This document shows, in pieces, positions 10,730 to 23,800 of a DNA stretch of 64,000 bases (within the stretch, counting starts at the first letter, position 1; each line of letters opens with the position of its first letter). Position numbers and translations under genes: made by a program. Source of the stretch: Ariolimax columbianus (lineage: Eukaryota; Mollusca; Gastropoda; Stylommatophora; Arionidae); assembly GCA_036924085.1 (NCBI GenBank), contig JAVGWX010000004.1:75891590-75955589 (forward strand), in the 5' to 3' direction. Below the pieces are notes generated by a model that was not told the DNA's origin, did no database searches, and worked only from the letters and a program-made list of their open reading frames with translations.

Positions 10730-11510
10730 AAAACTCAATCTGAACACGTGTTAATGGCACAGTCATCAGCAAAGAGGAGGTCTAAGATAGTTTCTTCTTT
10801 CACTTTTGTGAAGGGCCTTAATCGCATCAGGTGGAACACCTTTCCATCTGTCCTGTATCTGATGTGTACACCGGTGGTACAGATGTGTAGCATCAGAGAG
10901 CATGGCAGCAAATGCCATACTAAAAAGTGTTGGGGGTAGCACACAGCACTGTTTAACTCCACTTTTGACTGAAAAAGCTGCAGACAATTCACCATCATTT
11001 AATCCACGAGCCGACATGCCATAATAAAACTGGCGGACAACTGTGGTGAATTTTTCGTGGCAGCTGAATTTCGCCATCATTTTCCAGAGTCCGCCCCTGT
11101 TGACAATATCAAAAACCTTGATTAGGTCAGCAAAAGTTATATACAAATCACGATGATGTTTCTGACATTTCTCCTGTAGTTGACGAGCTGCAACAGCTGC
11201 CGAGCTGCAACAGTTGACGAGCTGCAACAGTTGCCGAGCTGCAAAGACCATGTCGACTGTCCCGCGACTAGCTTGGAAGCCACAGTCACTCTCTGCTCAA
11301 GATGAGTTGTTAAGCGGGGGAGCAAAACCCTAGCCAGAACTTGTCCAGCGATTGACAGGAGAGAGATTACTCTGGGGTTGTAACGAAATTGTTGATCGCC
11401 CTTTGCGCTTGTACAATTGTGGTATCTTTCAGTTCCTGCAGCATGTGACCTGCATCCAAAATTGAGCGAAAGAGATATGTTAGCGTGTGTAGCAGCACGG
11501 GACTTCATCC
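10730..11510 (-). mobile_element. Non-LTR reverse transcriptase with internal amplification
   Basis: Minus strand reads YNPRVISLLSIAGQVLARVL, DLYITFADLIKVFDIVNRGG, SGVKQCCVLPPTLFSMAFAA and LLFADDCA. This is a palm/fingers core of a non-LTR RT. The usual F-D-D catalytic region is present as LLFADDCA. A GAGCTGCAACAGTTG unit is repeated about four times (11172-11245) inside the coding frame. Upstream sequence to about 12130 may belong to the same element. Confidence 0.75.
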
Positions 11511-11680
11511 TTTGTATACCTCAACGGGAAAATCATCTGAGCGTTGGGTCCTGCCACTGGATATTAGACTGATTGATTTCTCCACCTTATCTGTGCTCGG
11601 CGGGATATCAAGCAGAGAGCATTTAAGTGCTCTGCCCAGCGGTCCAGAATACTAGCTCTGTCAGTTACAAGTGCTGCACC

Positions 11681-11713
11681 AACTTAACTTAACGTCATTA
11701 TACTGGTTTAGAA
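11681..11713 (-). mobile_element. CR1-like LINE tail fragment
   Basis: ACTTAACTTAACGTCATTA then ACTGGTTTAGAA is the reverse of the CR1-like 3' tail (TTCTAAACCAGT to GTTAAGTTAAGT). Confidence 0.55.
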
Positions 11714-12484
11714 ATTAGCATTAAGGACGAAGGATGAGTGATAGGACATAGGATTGTTGACTGCCTTCAGGGTATCCTAAAACTGCTTCGAGTAATTAGT
11801 GTCTGCATATCGCTGGGTTTCATCGGCTTTGTTGCTGAGTCAAACATCCTGCATAGCTGTGGACTGGTTCTGGATAATCATGCGAATATTTCTGAAGGCT
11901 TACTTTTTGGAAGAGGACGAGGGATCGCATGCCAACCTGTTTTTCTCACAGCTGCTTATTTCATATTCGCAGCTAACCTCCAAATTAGAAGGCTTTCCAG
12001 CAACCCTGCTGACGCACCTGGTAGGAGATAAGTTCCTCCCTCAGGAGTCTGAGATAACGAAACGATTAAAAAACCGTTGCTCTGGGGCTTCTCGTCATTG
12101 TCAGGTTTGTCAGTCAGGCGATTGGTGTTGAAGTCATGTGATTATGTTACGCCATTGCCTTCTGTTTTCGACTGATCTCTTCAGCTCAGCATAAGTCTGC
12201 ACCCCTCGCCTGAGTGATATACTTATTTCTTGGACGCTCTCTTCTGCCGCCGCCAATCCCCCCCCCCCCTCCCTCATATTGGTATCAATCCACGGTAATC
12301 TACCATATTGTATATCTTTCATGAATGTTATATGTGCCCCTTTATAGTTAACCTCTTGCACTGTTTACCTTTTTTTTCTGTCCAACTCACTCTTTGCTAT
12401 TCTATTCAGAAACGACATCATTGTCCTTGCTGCGGTGCTCAGTCCTTCTCAACAAAGATGTCAGCTCTTTCATTCCTGCAAACG

Positions 12485-12640
12485 GGACGGCGTGGCCTAT
12501 GGGGTAAGTGACACAGCTCACAACACGAAGGTGCTAGGTTCGCTCTCCAATCACTGCCGTTACCCTGGGGAAGCAAACCTTTAGAAAATGCAGGAGGAAC
12601 CTTTCATAAATGCATACCAAAGTCGGATGCACTGGGCGAA
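12485..12640 (+). mobile_element. SINE-A partial copy
   Basis: GGCGTGGCCTATGGGGTAAG and GCTAGGTTCGCTCTCC are the tRNA-like head; CCCTGGGGAAGCAAACC and GCAGGAGGAACC follow. Truncated before the A-rich end. 12130-12484 has no recognised feature except a C tract near 12258. Confidence 0.7.
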
Positions 12641-12850
12641 CACTGGACCACCCCTTGTGCACATACCGAAGTAAGGATCGAGAGTCAGGGACGATTAGGG
12701 CCCTCATTAAAGAGGTCACAGATAGTTACATCAGAGCTGAAGTCACTGCCTTGATCTTCATTCTGATACTGGACGTTGTTGTCAAATATGCACAGCTACT
12801 CTCAACAACGATCCTGTCTTTCACTTTATCAGAGAAGCCCTAACTCTTTG
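12640..12850 (+). repeat. Unclassified repeat, copy 1
   Basis: GGGCCCTCATTAAAGAGGTC, GAGCTGAAGTCACT and TCTCAACAACGATCC recur at 22560-22765 with about the same spacing. Probably part of a LINE; no frame is convincing. Confidence 0.55.
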
Positions 12851-12859
12851 TACACATAG

Positions 12860-13185
12860 ATAGCATCACCTTTCAAAAGCTCCTACGATCTTTACATCCT
12901 TTTTAATTTAAAGTTCATATTTCAGAACTGTACAGGCTATGGGTGAGATAAATATGATGATTATTCTTTCACGCAGCTCAATATTGATGTTACTTGGTGT
13001 TGGAAGCTTTAGTTTCTCACAGAATGCCTGTGCAACCATGATCTGAGTTCTTATTTCAACTTCACAACGGGCATCCTCTGTAAATATTTGTTTCTTATAA
13101 GAAAATCTCTGCACTTATTTTATGATATGTCCCTTTATGTCAATATTTACTCTTTGAGTTTGTTTATCCATTACTATATTTTTGG
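12860..13185 (-). mobile_element. RTE/L1-like LINE fragment
   Basis: Minus strand reads CEVEIRTQIMVAQAFCEKLK and NINIELRERIIIIFISPIA, the same segment as 48300-48420. Stops are present. Confidence 0.65.
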
Positions 13186-13189
13186 GGAG

Positions 13190-13395
13190 AGTAGACTAAC
13201 GTCCGGTCAGGCAAAACGTACTGATCAGACTATTCCTGTCAGTGTCAGGTGAATCATATTGATCAAGAACCCCGTTCATCAGTTTACTTGGGATATGAGG
13301 AAAGCTACTGTAATCCGCCACTTAGCGCCATATCAGGGATGCACCAAAGAGTAAACATACTCATTGTAGGCATTAAACAACAAAAACAATCATAG
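13190..13395 (+). mobile_element. R2 fragment
   Basis: CTAACGTCCGGTCAGGCAAA, GAGGAAAGCTACTG and a diverged CATTAAACAACAAAAACAA tail; the middle is deleted. Confidence 0.65.
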
Positions 13396-13544
13396 TTTTT
13401 GTTTTTCTGACAGAATTAATAAATATACCATCAATATACATCTTAGAGGACGAAGTAGGAGTATGTACAACCAGCGAGCTGGAAAACTCATCAATACTAA
13501 TACACCGTGTCATTTGTGTATAGAGACCCGATATCTATAGAGGA

Positions 13545-14010
13545 GCAGCAAAGATGGCGCCAAACAGGTTGTGGGTCTAATCTTACTCTCGTATTTTAGT
13601 TCATTATGGATGCGACCAGGCCGCGAATTTGACTAGAATTCATACTCGGCGATGATTTTATCTCGTGTCCACGGAAAAGTGCTGTGGTTTTTCTACTTGG
13701 ATTAGTTTGTACGTTCATTTTCTGGTGTTTTTCCTTTCGATTAACCCTGGCATGGTCATCGGTTGTTTGAAATAGTATTTCATTTACCCTTTATCGTATT
13801 TCCACGGTCCAATGGGACACAAGTGATCTTAATGAAATTTACGTTTTGTTTGCTGACAGTGCCGGTTTTTAATGGGGCTGGGAAATTCACACACATGGCA
13901 ATAATAGACAACCACTATGCCCGGGAGAGATTCAGGTTGGTTAGCAACATGCCAATGAGACATCGCTCATATGTTGAGGATGACCATAAGATTTTTTTGA
14001 GTTACGGTTA
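13545..14010 (+). repeat. R4 unclassified repeat, copy 1
   Basis: Shares phrases over about 430 bp with 37700-38130: CAGGCCGCGAATTTGAC vs CAGGCCATGGATTTTAC, AACCCTGGCATGGTCATCGG vs AACCCTGGCTTAGTCATCGG, and GAAATAGTATTTCAT vs TAAATAGTATTTCAT. No recognised protein is encoded. Confidence 0.65.
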
Positions 14011-14066
14011 AGACAAGGAGTGACATAAACAGGTTGTCCACAAACTCTGCAGTCTTCTAAACAGTA

Positions 14067-14427
14067 TCGCTTGGCTTGGCTTCGTTCGTTCTCAATCTCC
14101 CGCTACCAAACCCTGAAAGGGCTTAAGTAGCAGAATGTAGTCCAGAGAACGGAATGCGCTGTGTCGTAGTTTACAGCTTGACTGAGATATTGGCACCTTT
14201 CAGTCCAACACATCCGACTTCAGCAAGCATTTTTTTGAGTACCGGGTTAGCATTCCCTCTTCGATCCCTTCTCCTTAGCCAGTCTGCCCTGCTGCAGCCC
14301 GTTATCCAGGATCACCGCGTGGAGGTGTAGAAGGGTCTTGGCAGCTATGGTTCGCTGGCCCTGACGCTAGCAGTCAGCTATGGGTCGCTGACCACTGCAG
14401 CTCATGTGCTGCTCAGCATCTTGATCC
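14067..14427 (-). mobile_element. R1 long form with 13-bp TSD
   Basis: Flanked by CTTCTAAACAGTA at 14054-14066 and 14428-14440, an exact match. Contains AATCTCCCGCTACCAAACCC, GCCAGTCTGCCCTGCTGC and TATGGGTCGCTGACC. Ends about 280 bp before the start codon of gene 2. Confidence 0.9.
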
Positions 14428-14440
14428 CTTCTAAACAGTA

Positions 14441-14722
14441 AAATGACGTTAAGTTACAGATCCGTCTAACGATTTGGTACAACGCAACATAGATGTAGCG
14501 ACAAAGTCGCTATGTCGACTAAACGTGTAGCGTCCCTTTAGCGGAAGCGATGCAAGCTCAGGCCATTGAATTTGTTCTCTTAGCAACGGGAACGCTACTT
14601 TGTTACCAGCGTGCGGGTATTTCATGCTACCCGTGGTCGCATTTAGTAGAGACTGGCAAATTATAGGACGTGTTTACTTGTGTTGATGTGAAACACGATC
14701 CATAAAGTTATTTGTCATTATC
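14441..14722 (+). promoter_or_regulatory. Probable 5' flank/promoter of the 14723-28064 gene
   Basis: Non-repeat sequence richer in CG than its surroundings. It contains RFX-type half sites: GTTCTC-TT-AGCAAC at 14574-14587 (right half perfect) and GTTACC at 14602-14607. RFX X-boxes drive ciliary genes in animals; here the full palindrome is not present, so this is suggestive only. The transcription start is unknown. Confidence 0.35.
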
Positions 14723-14839
14723 ATGCACCAAGAACTAAAGTACGACGATCGTCAAGACGCCAAAAACTGGCAATTAACAAGCACTGGAGTAGGTCACCAC
14801 TATAGACCTGGCTACTTCTTTCCGGATTCAGTGTTCAAG
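14723..14839 (+). CDS. Unrecognised gene, exon 1
   Basis: 39 codons, MHQELKYDDRQD to FFPDSVFK, then donor GTTTGT at 14840. Phase 0. Confidence 0.85.
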
Positions 14840-17800
14840 GTTTGTGTATATTTAGGGGCATTAACATTTATTAACGATGATTATCAAGAAGCGTTCCCTT
14901 GGAAATGCTGGAAAGAATACAAAGGCGACAAAACGGATAGTGGGATTCTAGAATTACAGTTAAGAGGAAAGACTCAGAAAGACCGGTCTACAGTGTGAAT
15001 GTCTATAATTAGAAAAGATACTAATTCTCTAGAAGACTTAATACAGGTTTATAGGATAATCAAAGAAAAGGATAAATTAGAGTATAACAAGTTTTTTTTC
15101 AAAATACAGCCACCTACAAGAACAAGAGGGCACAGCTACAAATGGCTGAAGGTTCAGATTAGATATTAGGAAATATTGTTGTTATAGTCGAAGAGTTGTG
15201 AATGATTGGAATGCATTGCCACGAAAAGTAGTGAAGGCAAGGACAATTAATGCATTTAAGAATAGATTGGATGCGCTTAGTTTTTAGAGCAAGGAAATGC
15301 AAATGAACCTGGATTTATAGAGAGTCTTCTAAACCAGTATATTGAGTATAAATGTCGTTAAGTTTATGTTAAGGTTAAGTTAAATTGCTATTAGCGATTG
15401 CCATGCCAAATAAGCAATAGTGGAAACAAGCTGATTTAAGAACAACAATAATCTATAGTTAAAAGAATTTGTAATGTAAACTGTACTGACTGAATTTGTA
15501 GGCTAGATCATGTACACCACAGAATGGTCACTATGTAAGCAATAATAGAACCACTTGATTCTTCCAAGCATCAAAGCATGAAGTACTGTGACTATGGACG
15601 TTTTTGCATGGGGATAGCAACCTCAGCATGATAATTGCTAAAGAAATCACCAATGCAATGCTGCACTTCAGTGCCTTTAGACAGGCTTCATGTATGGTCT
15701 GGAGCAAAAAAGAAACATGGGGTATCTTGTGGAAAAAGGTTACTACAAAAGTCATATATTAAGCTGACATCTTTATCTAAAACAGTCATCATAATGCTTC
15801 CTTATTTTTTGTTCAACTTCTTTTTCATCGATCAACTGATGCTATGCTTCTAGTCCGGTGAGATTCACGAAGGAAGACTGCGTTTCAGGTCTTCACTGAT
15901 CCCCTACAGCTTTTTGAGTATGGTCACTTCCCCAGGCCAGATTGTCTCACTTTGATCTGCATAGGTCGGGCAGTCCAGCGGAATATGTTCTGGTGTTTGC
16001 TTCGGTACTCCACAATCGCACGTGGCGGTGTCGCTAAGACCCATTTTGTGGAGGTGGGCCTTGAGTCTACAATGTCCCGTTCTGAGTCTGAAGATCTTTG
16101 TTTGTCCATCTCTGTGAAGTTTGTCTATGCTGTCATTTTCTGGCTTGTATTCTTTGTGCTGGTCTGTCCATTCTGTTCTCATGGATCGTTTGATGAGTGT
16201 CTTTGAATCTTTATAGCTCTGTGGATGGGGAGTCTGCGTGCTGCCATTTCCGGTTTTTGCGAGCTCATCTGCTTTTTCATTTCCAGGGATCCTACAGTGG
16301 ATTGGAATGCACTGTAGGACTAAATCTGTTTTTTTGGGACAGCAATCCGAAGTTGTATTTTATTTCATGTGAGAGTCTATCTTGTTTGGGGCTTGAGATG
16401 GCTTGGAGTACGCTCCTGGAGTCTCTTAGAATGACCATTTTCCTTGTAGTTATGTTTTGGCTGATAAGAATCTGAAGTGCTACATAAATAGCTCTTGCTT
16501 CGGCTCTGGAATTGGTACAGGTCTCTCTTGCTGGTATGCAGTGATTTTCTATGTCACCATTAGAGTGTGTGATGTAGATTCCACTGTTTCCTCTTTTATT
16601 GCTCACCGAGACCGATCCGTCTGTGTACATGTGTGTCCAAGAGTTGCTAGGGTACTGTCTCTTGAGCTCTTGCAGAACGTGGATTTTTTGTTCTGTTACT
16701 GACTGCTCACTATTCTTCGTTAATCCTGGAACCTCCAAGATTATTTTTGACCTATTCTAGCTATGTGTCTAAGATTCAAGATGTCTGCGTGTTTTCTGTG
16801 GATTTCTCTGGCCAGATGGTTGGGGCTTTTCCTTAGTACTCTGGTTTTTTTGTTCCCTCTTGGAATTTCTGGCGTAAAGGATGATCAGGTAGCCTCTTTA
16901 GTTTTTCAAACTGAGTAAGGGATTTATATGTTCTCCTTAATTCACTGGGCTCAACATTTGCTGTCTTTCCCAGCTCTGTAATTGGAGTGCTTTTCAATGT
17001 CCCAAGGATAATTCTGAGACCCATATTTTGAACTCGGTCTAGTTTTCCTGTTTGTTTTGGCCACTATTGACTAAGTGATAGAGGCATATTCCATGATTTG
17101 TTTAGACTAAAATATGGGACCACCACTATGACTTTCAGTTACCTGTTGGATGTATTGCAGGCAGTCTGGTGATAGTTAAGCTAAGAACAGTTAATCTGAA
17201 TAAAAAGGTGTGCCAAATACTTTTCTTCATTGATCATTTAGACTGCGAATCCATATTCTTTATTTGCTGTCTTTATCAGGGTTTCTGCCTGGAGGGTCTT
17301 CACAGGCAGAGCACCATGTTTTTAATCCTTTGTGAGTTTATCCCACTCTGAAGGGGAACTGAAACGCTAGTCCAGTCAGGCAAAACATACTGATCAGGAC
17401 GTCTCATCAGAGTCAGGCACAATACACCGACCAAGACCACTATCTGTCTTCCATGTAGCATACCCTGAAAACAGGCTATTTTCAAGGCAGTCTGCCTGAC
17501 GAGACGTGGATCGACGTGATCCCCATAGCAGTGAGCATCCCGCAGATGAAGCCAAGCATAGCACAATCGCCAGGAGGACCACAGGCCATCTTCATCAGTA
17601 CGCTATGTATGTGAGGAAAGCTACTACAACCTGCCATTTAATGCCTTTTTCAGAGTGCACAAAATAGTAAACTTACTCATTGTGTGCCTTAAACAACATC
17701 CCACTCTGAAAGATATCGGGAAATATGTTGTAGCTTGTTACGCATTCTCTGACCAAGTGCATCCACTTTCTGCAAGCTTCTTTCAGATTTGCCTTCCCTA

Positions 17801-20800
17801 GCCTTTGGTTGCCCCAGCCTTCCTGTAGGCAGTAGGGTGTCTTTTCTGTTAGTCCAGCTTTAAAATGTATCATAATTTTGTCATTTAAAGCTGTTAAAAA
17901 GGGCTAGTAAAGAAGAAGAATATTTATTTAAATGTTATTTACTTCTACTACGGTACTATTTTCTATTCTGACTGAATTTCTCAGACTTTTTTGAGGGATC
18001 CACTTCCACCAAAACTAGCAGCAGATGATGAAGTGACCAAGGATAAGCCATATTTGACGACCAAAGAATACTATCATGATCACAAATGTCCTGGTCTGTT
18101 GTATGGTGACACACAACACAAAAAAGCCCCTGGCCACTGGAAAGTTAACTATATAAAGGATCTGCGTGAGAAGGTATGTGGTTAGATATTTTTCAAAGAG
18201 AAATTATGATCTGAATGTTTTAGAGTTTGTTCGTCAATCTTTGCCAATGTTACTTCCAAAAACGATTAGGGCTTCAATTGTCTTATTATCAATAAAAACA
18301 TATATAGGTACAACTCATCTGCTACAATGGGACAAAAACAAAATGAAATCTATATTATGACCACAAGGACTTCATCAGCGACAAAGAACAAATGAAAATG
18401 CCTAACAAATCACAAAATATGCAAAGACAGTAGACTCAACAACCAATACAATACATAAGGCAGTAGCCATTAGCCAGAGAGTAGCAGAGAATGTGTGAAT
18501 TATGGTATGTCACTTTGGAAAGAGTAGGTCAGACAAGAAATGATAATACATGAACCAATGGGTAACACACTAACACGTGACCATAATGTGGGTTATGCTT
18601 TGGTTTTTGTTCCAGTATAGTAACCGAGCCATACTTCTATATGTTTATATTCACTTTTAACCTTCAGTATCACCAGAGCTTTTCCTTATTGTTTCAATTA
18701 TCTCACCATAATGTTTATGTATATCTTTTGTCTGTTCCTAATCTTCACGTTGATTTATAAAATAAGTAAGATTTTGAGTGATGACTGTTAAGTATAGAAA
18801 TCCGTTTTTATATCTTGACTCCTCAGCTTGGCCAAGGTGGATGGCGTCAGCCACTAACTATGGGCAACCAAATGAGTGAAATGAAAGATCAGTTCCAAGC
18901 AAAACCTCCAGAAGTCAGGGACAAATATAACTTTGAGGAAGTGTACAATCCACAAAGTTTTTCCCTTCAGGATCATCACAAGGAAGGTCCTTCCAAGGTA
19001 AGTAATATCATCGTCATCATTGTCTGTAACTCAGAGGTAAATGTAAACAAAAGCGTGTAATGATAGGGTTTCAAATCCTACAAGTTTCATGGGATCACAT
19101 CTAACGATATTAGAGATTGACAAAAAACTGACATTCTGTGTACACGCAGTTCAAACCTAGACAGTTGAAAACTGTCAAGAGTAGACTGTTAGTCACTGTT
19201 CAAGCAAAAAATTATTAGATGTAATAAAATTCTTATCCAATACACAATCTACCTTCCCCCAAACCAAGTAAGCCACAGGAAGTAAACATTGCAAAATAAA
19301 GAACATACTATAAATAGCCTTCAGCTACCTGGCAGTAAGAATAACCTGCCTGTTTGATTACCAGGATTCTAAGTATTCAAGTATTTACTTATGCTATGTT
19401 TTGTTAAGAAGAACCAACATTGATCAGACTCATATAACACCAGTTCTACAAATTGAAAATCTGACATACAGACGTGCTCATATGAGGAGACCAGAATAAT
19501 AGTGGAGCATGTTATTGAAGTATGTTGACTTCATCAGAGGAACAGAGTTACAGTCCTCTCCAATCCTTATGAATGACACACTATGTGATGATGAGATTAG
19601 CCTGGTAAACTAATAGTAGTCAGTTGAAAATTGCTGATTAAAGACACCATTCACACCCTCGCTTGTGCACATGAAAACAGGCTGTATTACGGTAGATGGA
19701 AATCACCATAGGGGTTTACTGAGGAGCGAGGAGCCTTACTTTGCACTGCAGCCTATGTCTCGGAATGTAAGAAGAGCCACTGTCAAGAGAACTCATCTCA
19801 GTATTAGTAGCGGTGACAGCGTGGGCTGGTGGTTAAGTGATACTGCTCACAACTCGAAGGTGCTGGGTTCGATCCCCATCACAGCACCGGCCATTACCCC
19901 GGGGAAGCAAACCCTTAGAAAATGCAGGAGAAAGCAGACCCTTACATAAAATCCATGCCAAAGTCGGATGCACTGGGCCGATAGGCGCAAAATAATAATC
20001 ACAGTGCAATGCACACCGTCTTTGGAATAGCGAAATAAGGCGAATGAAAAAAAAAAACTAAAAAAAACCAAACTATTAGTAGCTTTTAGCAGCATCAACG
20101 GAGGGAAGCCGGAGACAGACTACACAGTTTATGAAGGAAATAGATGGGATCTGCCTTCACACTAGGTCGGATGGTCGGCTATTTAACCTTTTGGCATAAG
20201 ACCAAAACAAGGATCAGGGAGATCACCACAACGCTTTCCGTTTATGATACTTCAATTGCCGCCTACATTCAGCAGTAACTTCAGAGCTTGATAGATTATC
20301 TCTGCCTGGCATTTACAGATTTTGGTCTCACAATAAGTCTCAACAAAACAAATGTGCTAGGACATGGAGTAGATGCCGCGTCAACTCTTAACATCGATAG
20401 TTATGAATTGGCAGCTGTGCACCTAATTACATAAGTGAGGTCCGTCATCAATGACAAGTTCTCTCTAACCTTTTGGCCTGACATCCAATTTTAGTGGGGT
20501 TTTTTGGGTACCGGGTTTGCCTTCCCTCTGCGATCCCTATCCCTTAGCCAGATTACACTTGTGACAAGTGGAGCCTATTTCCCAGGCTACCACTTGGAGG
20601 TGGAAAAAGGTCTGTGGTTTGCTGACTCTGATGCAAGCAGCCAGCTATGTGTCACTGGCTGCTGTCAGCTTATTCGCTACTGCCTCTTCGGCGCCCTAAG
20701 ACAGTCTCAGTTCTGGGATTTGCAGATAAATAAATGGGGATAGTTTAAAATAGACAATAAAATAGATTATGTGGAGACAGCTGGGATGGACGGCACAGGA

Positions 20801-23800
20801 TAGAATTTCTTTTGAAGACCAGTGCTCCACAGGGAACTGTAAGGTTTTTATCTTTTTCTTGGATCATTGTCTGATGTAAGCAGTAGGTGACCAGTATGCC
20901 TGAATGGGTCCTTCATGGCAGCAGCAAATTTAATTCACTTTGCTTGACCTGCAACCGATTCTCAGGTCTGATTCATAATTGTACCTTGTGACAGTTCCAG
21001 CTGGAGCATGGGCATGTAGGGTAGGGGAGATGGGACTGGCGACTCTAAGAAACAAAAGTTGCCTGAATGCTTTGGATGAACGCAGGTTACGCCAGGGTCA
21101 ATCACCGTTCTGACACTAGGTCGACAAAGAAAACGAGGGGTTTAGGTGGAAGACTTTGTCTGATACAGGGGTGGGTGTTTGGAGCTGACCACTCCGGCAT
21201 TCAGAATTGACATGGATGGGCGTTGGCGACGTGTCTAGTGCTGCCACGACTGGCTACAACATTTAGAGTGGCAGTGACCTGTGGATAGTCAATCAATAAC
21301 ATTTAGTTGGAAGTAGTTCCAAATTTTAGTGATGGCTAGGTCAGACAGCCAACAGAAGACCATTGGACAGCCATGTTGTTGATGATTGAGACTATAAAAT
21401 ACTTTGCAGGGGTAAAACTCAGGAGAATGGCTGGCAGATTGGCTGAGAGGCTGTCAGGAAGGCTGAGAGTGAGTCTGGTAGTTAGAGAGTTTGCAGGGTG
21501 ACTGTACCATCATACACCTCGAGTTAGCCAGTCATGCTCAATAGGTGTTTATGATGGACACCCTGTGAACAGTAAGAGATCTGAATGTGTGTGGTACGTG
21601 CAGGACTCCTTGTGAACGATGCATGTTCTGAATGGTTACAAGAATGTACAGATCGCCTAAAGACGAGATCTGAATGTGTGTTGTATGTGCAGGACACCTT
21701 GGGAATGATGTGTATTCTGATTATGTGTGAGCGTACAGATTCACGTGAATGCATGAAGTGATCTAAGCATCTGTAAATGCACATATCACACGAATTCGTG
21801 ATCTGATTATTTGTAAGTGTACATATTCGTCTGAGTACGTAATCTTATCGCATGGATGAGTTTGTTGATTATGTGTTGAGTGCTGCTGCAAGAATACTGG
21901 GTAATTAGATTTTTGGAGAAAACAACAAAAGCTTACAACCTCCTATTGTAGTTACATAGATATATTATGATTATGTACTTTGCTTTTTGTTCATACTGTG
22001 CAACGATTATTCTTGTAATAAATATTATTTTGTTTTATAGTCAGGATAGTGGTTACATGTTGTAATTCTTTAGATAAGTAAACTATGCAAATAAACCTAG
22101 ACTCTACCACACCTTCTCTCGAATTCATTTTAATTTACCCACAGGTCGGAACAGCCAGTACTCAGAACCCAAAACTTCAAGGCAAGCCTTTCTATGTCAA
22201 AGATAAAGGAATTCTTAACATTCTGGACCCGTACCTCAGCGTAACACAAAGAGACCACCGTTTATTTGCACCTTCTGAACTGAATGCACATCCAAAGAAG
22301 GACGTTCCAACGTATTGGGAATGTGAGAATTATCCCAAAGCCTGGGGGCATGGACTTCACCAAAAGTGAGTGCAGACTTGTTTATTTTGTAAGTGCCTTT
22401 TGTCTATTTTTGCTCTTTAACACTTTACACTCTATGCCTTAATGCAGGAAATATATATTCATAAGAACAGGGACATACTTCCTTGCATCACTCATATACA
22501 ATTTGCTTACAAATGAGATTTTAATGATTTGAGGATTCTATGTCCACTATTCACTCATGCTACTGCCAGCCCTTCTGCACCGTCAGAAGCAAGGATTGAG
22601 TGTCAGAGAGAGACGATTACGGCCCTCATTAAGGAAGTCCCAGATAAGCCATCTCAGAGCTGAAGTCACTATCCATTCTGATGCTGGACATTGTTGTCAA
22701 GTATGCACCGCTTCTCTCAACAATGACCCTACCTCTCACTCTAGCTGAGAAGCCCCAACTGGCATAGCAAAGATTCATCAGTATTTCCAGTAAATACTGT
22801 AGCAAGTATGGTAACACTAAAAAAGGCAAATGGAATGTTAGGTATGATAAAAAGAAATATTAAACATAGGAGCAAGAAGTGAAAGTCAAACTGTATAAAG
22901 CATTAGTTAGACCTAGATTGGAGTACTGTGTGCAGCTGTGGAGTCTTTATCATAGAGGGGATATAAACATGCTGGAAAGGATACAAAAAATGGCGACAAA
23001 GCTGATAGTGGCATTCTAGAATTACAGTTATGAGGAAAGACTGAGAAAAACTGGCCTACAGTGTCTAGAAAAGAGAAGTATTCAAGGTGACTTAATACAG
23101 GTTTATAAGATAATCAAAGGAACGGATAAATTAAACTATAACAAGTTTTTCAAAATACAACCAGCTACAAGAACAAGAGGGCATAGCTACAAAGTAACTA
23201 AAGAAAGGTCCATATTAGATATTATGAAATATTTTTTTAGTCAGAGAGTGGGGAATTCTTGGAATGCATTGTCACAGAGGCAAGGACAATTAATGCATTT
23301 AAGAATATATTGGATGCACACAGCTTTTAGAGAAAGGAAATGTGTAAAAGAAACTGGTTGTATAGGGACTCTGCAGAGTCTTCTAAACCAGTATATAGAC
23401 GTGAAGTTATGACAGCATCAGAATCCTGTACATTCTCACTTATAAGTTCACCCACAAGGTTGGCTTTCCCACTGCACCAGTCTCTCTATTCTCTTCTGAG
23501 AGTGATAATGGCCCAGTGGTTGTCTGACATTTGATCTCCAGTGGGAAGCAATTCTTTCCATTTGTTTGCGGTCTCTTCTGTGGTTACCTGACCAATCATT
23601 CTCTCTGCCTGTGCCATCCACGCCATCCCTCTCCTGATTCTTTTACAGTGTTACAAGGCTACAGTGTCTCTTCTTATACACCAAAACATATTTGAGAAGG
23701 TGGATGGGAAAATCCTTGCTGTAGTGCATTGTAAGGCCTCTCGGTAATCTCACCTGTACTATCCAAATTAGGTAAAACTGCTCTCTTCTTCAATGTGTTA

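Noticed and set aside
19812..19890. tRNA gene suggested by A and B boxes
   Set aside because: No cloverleaf acceptor pairing; the boxes belong to a TSD-flanked SINE. The same applies at 27410, 31610, 42590 and 57953.
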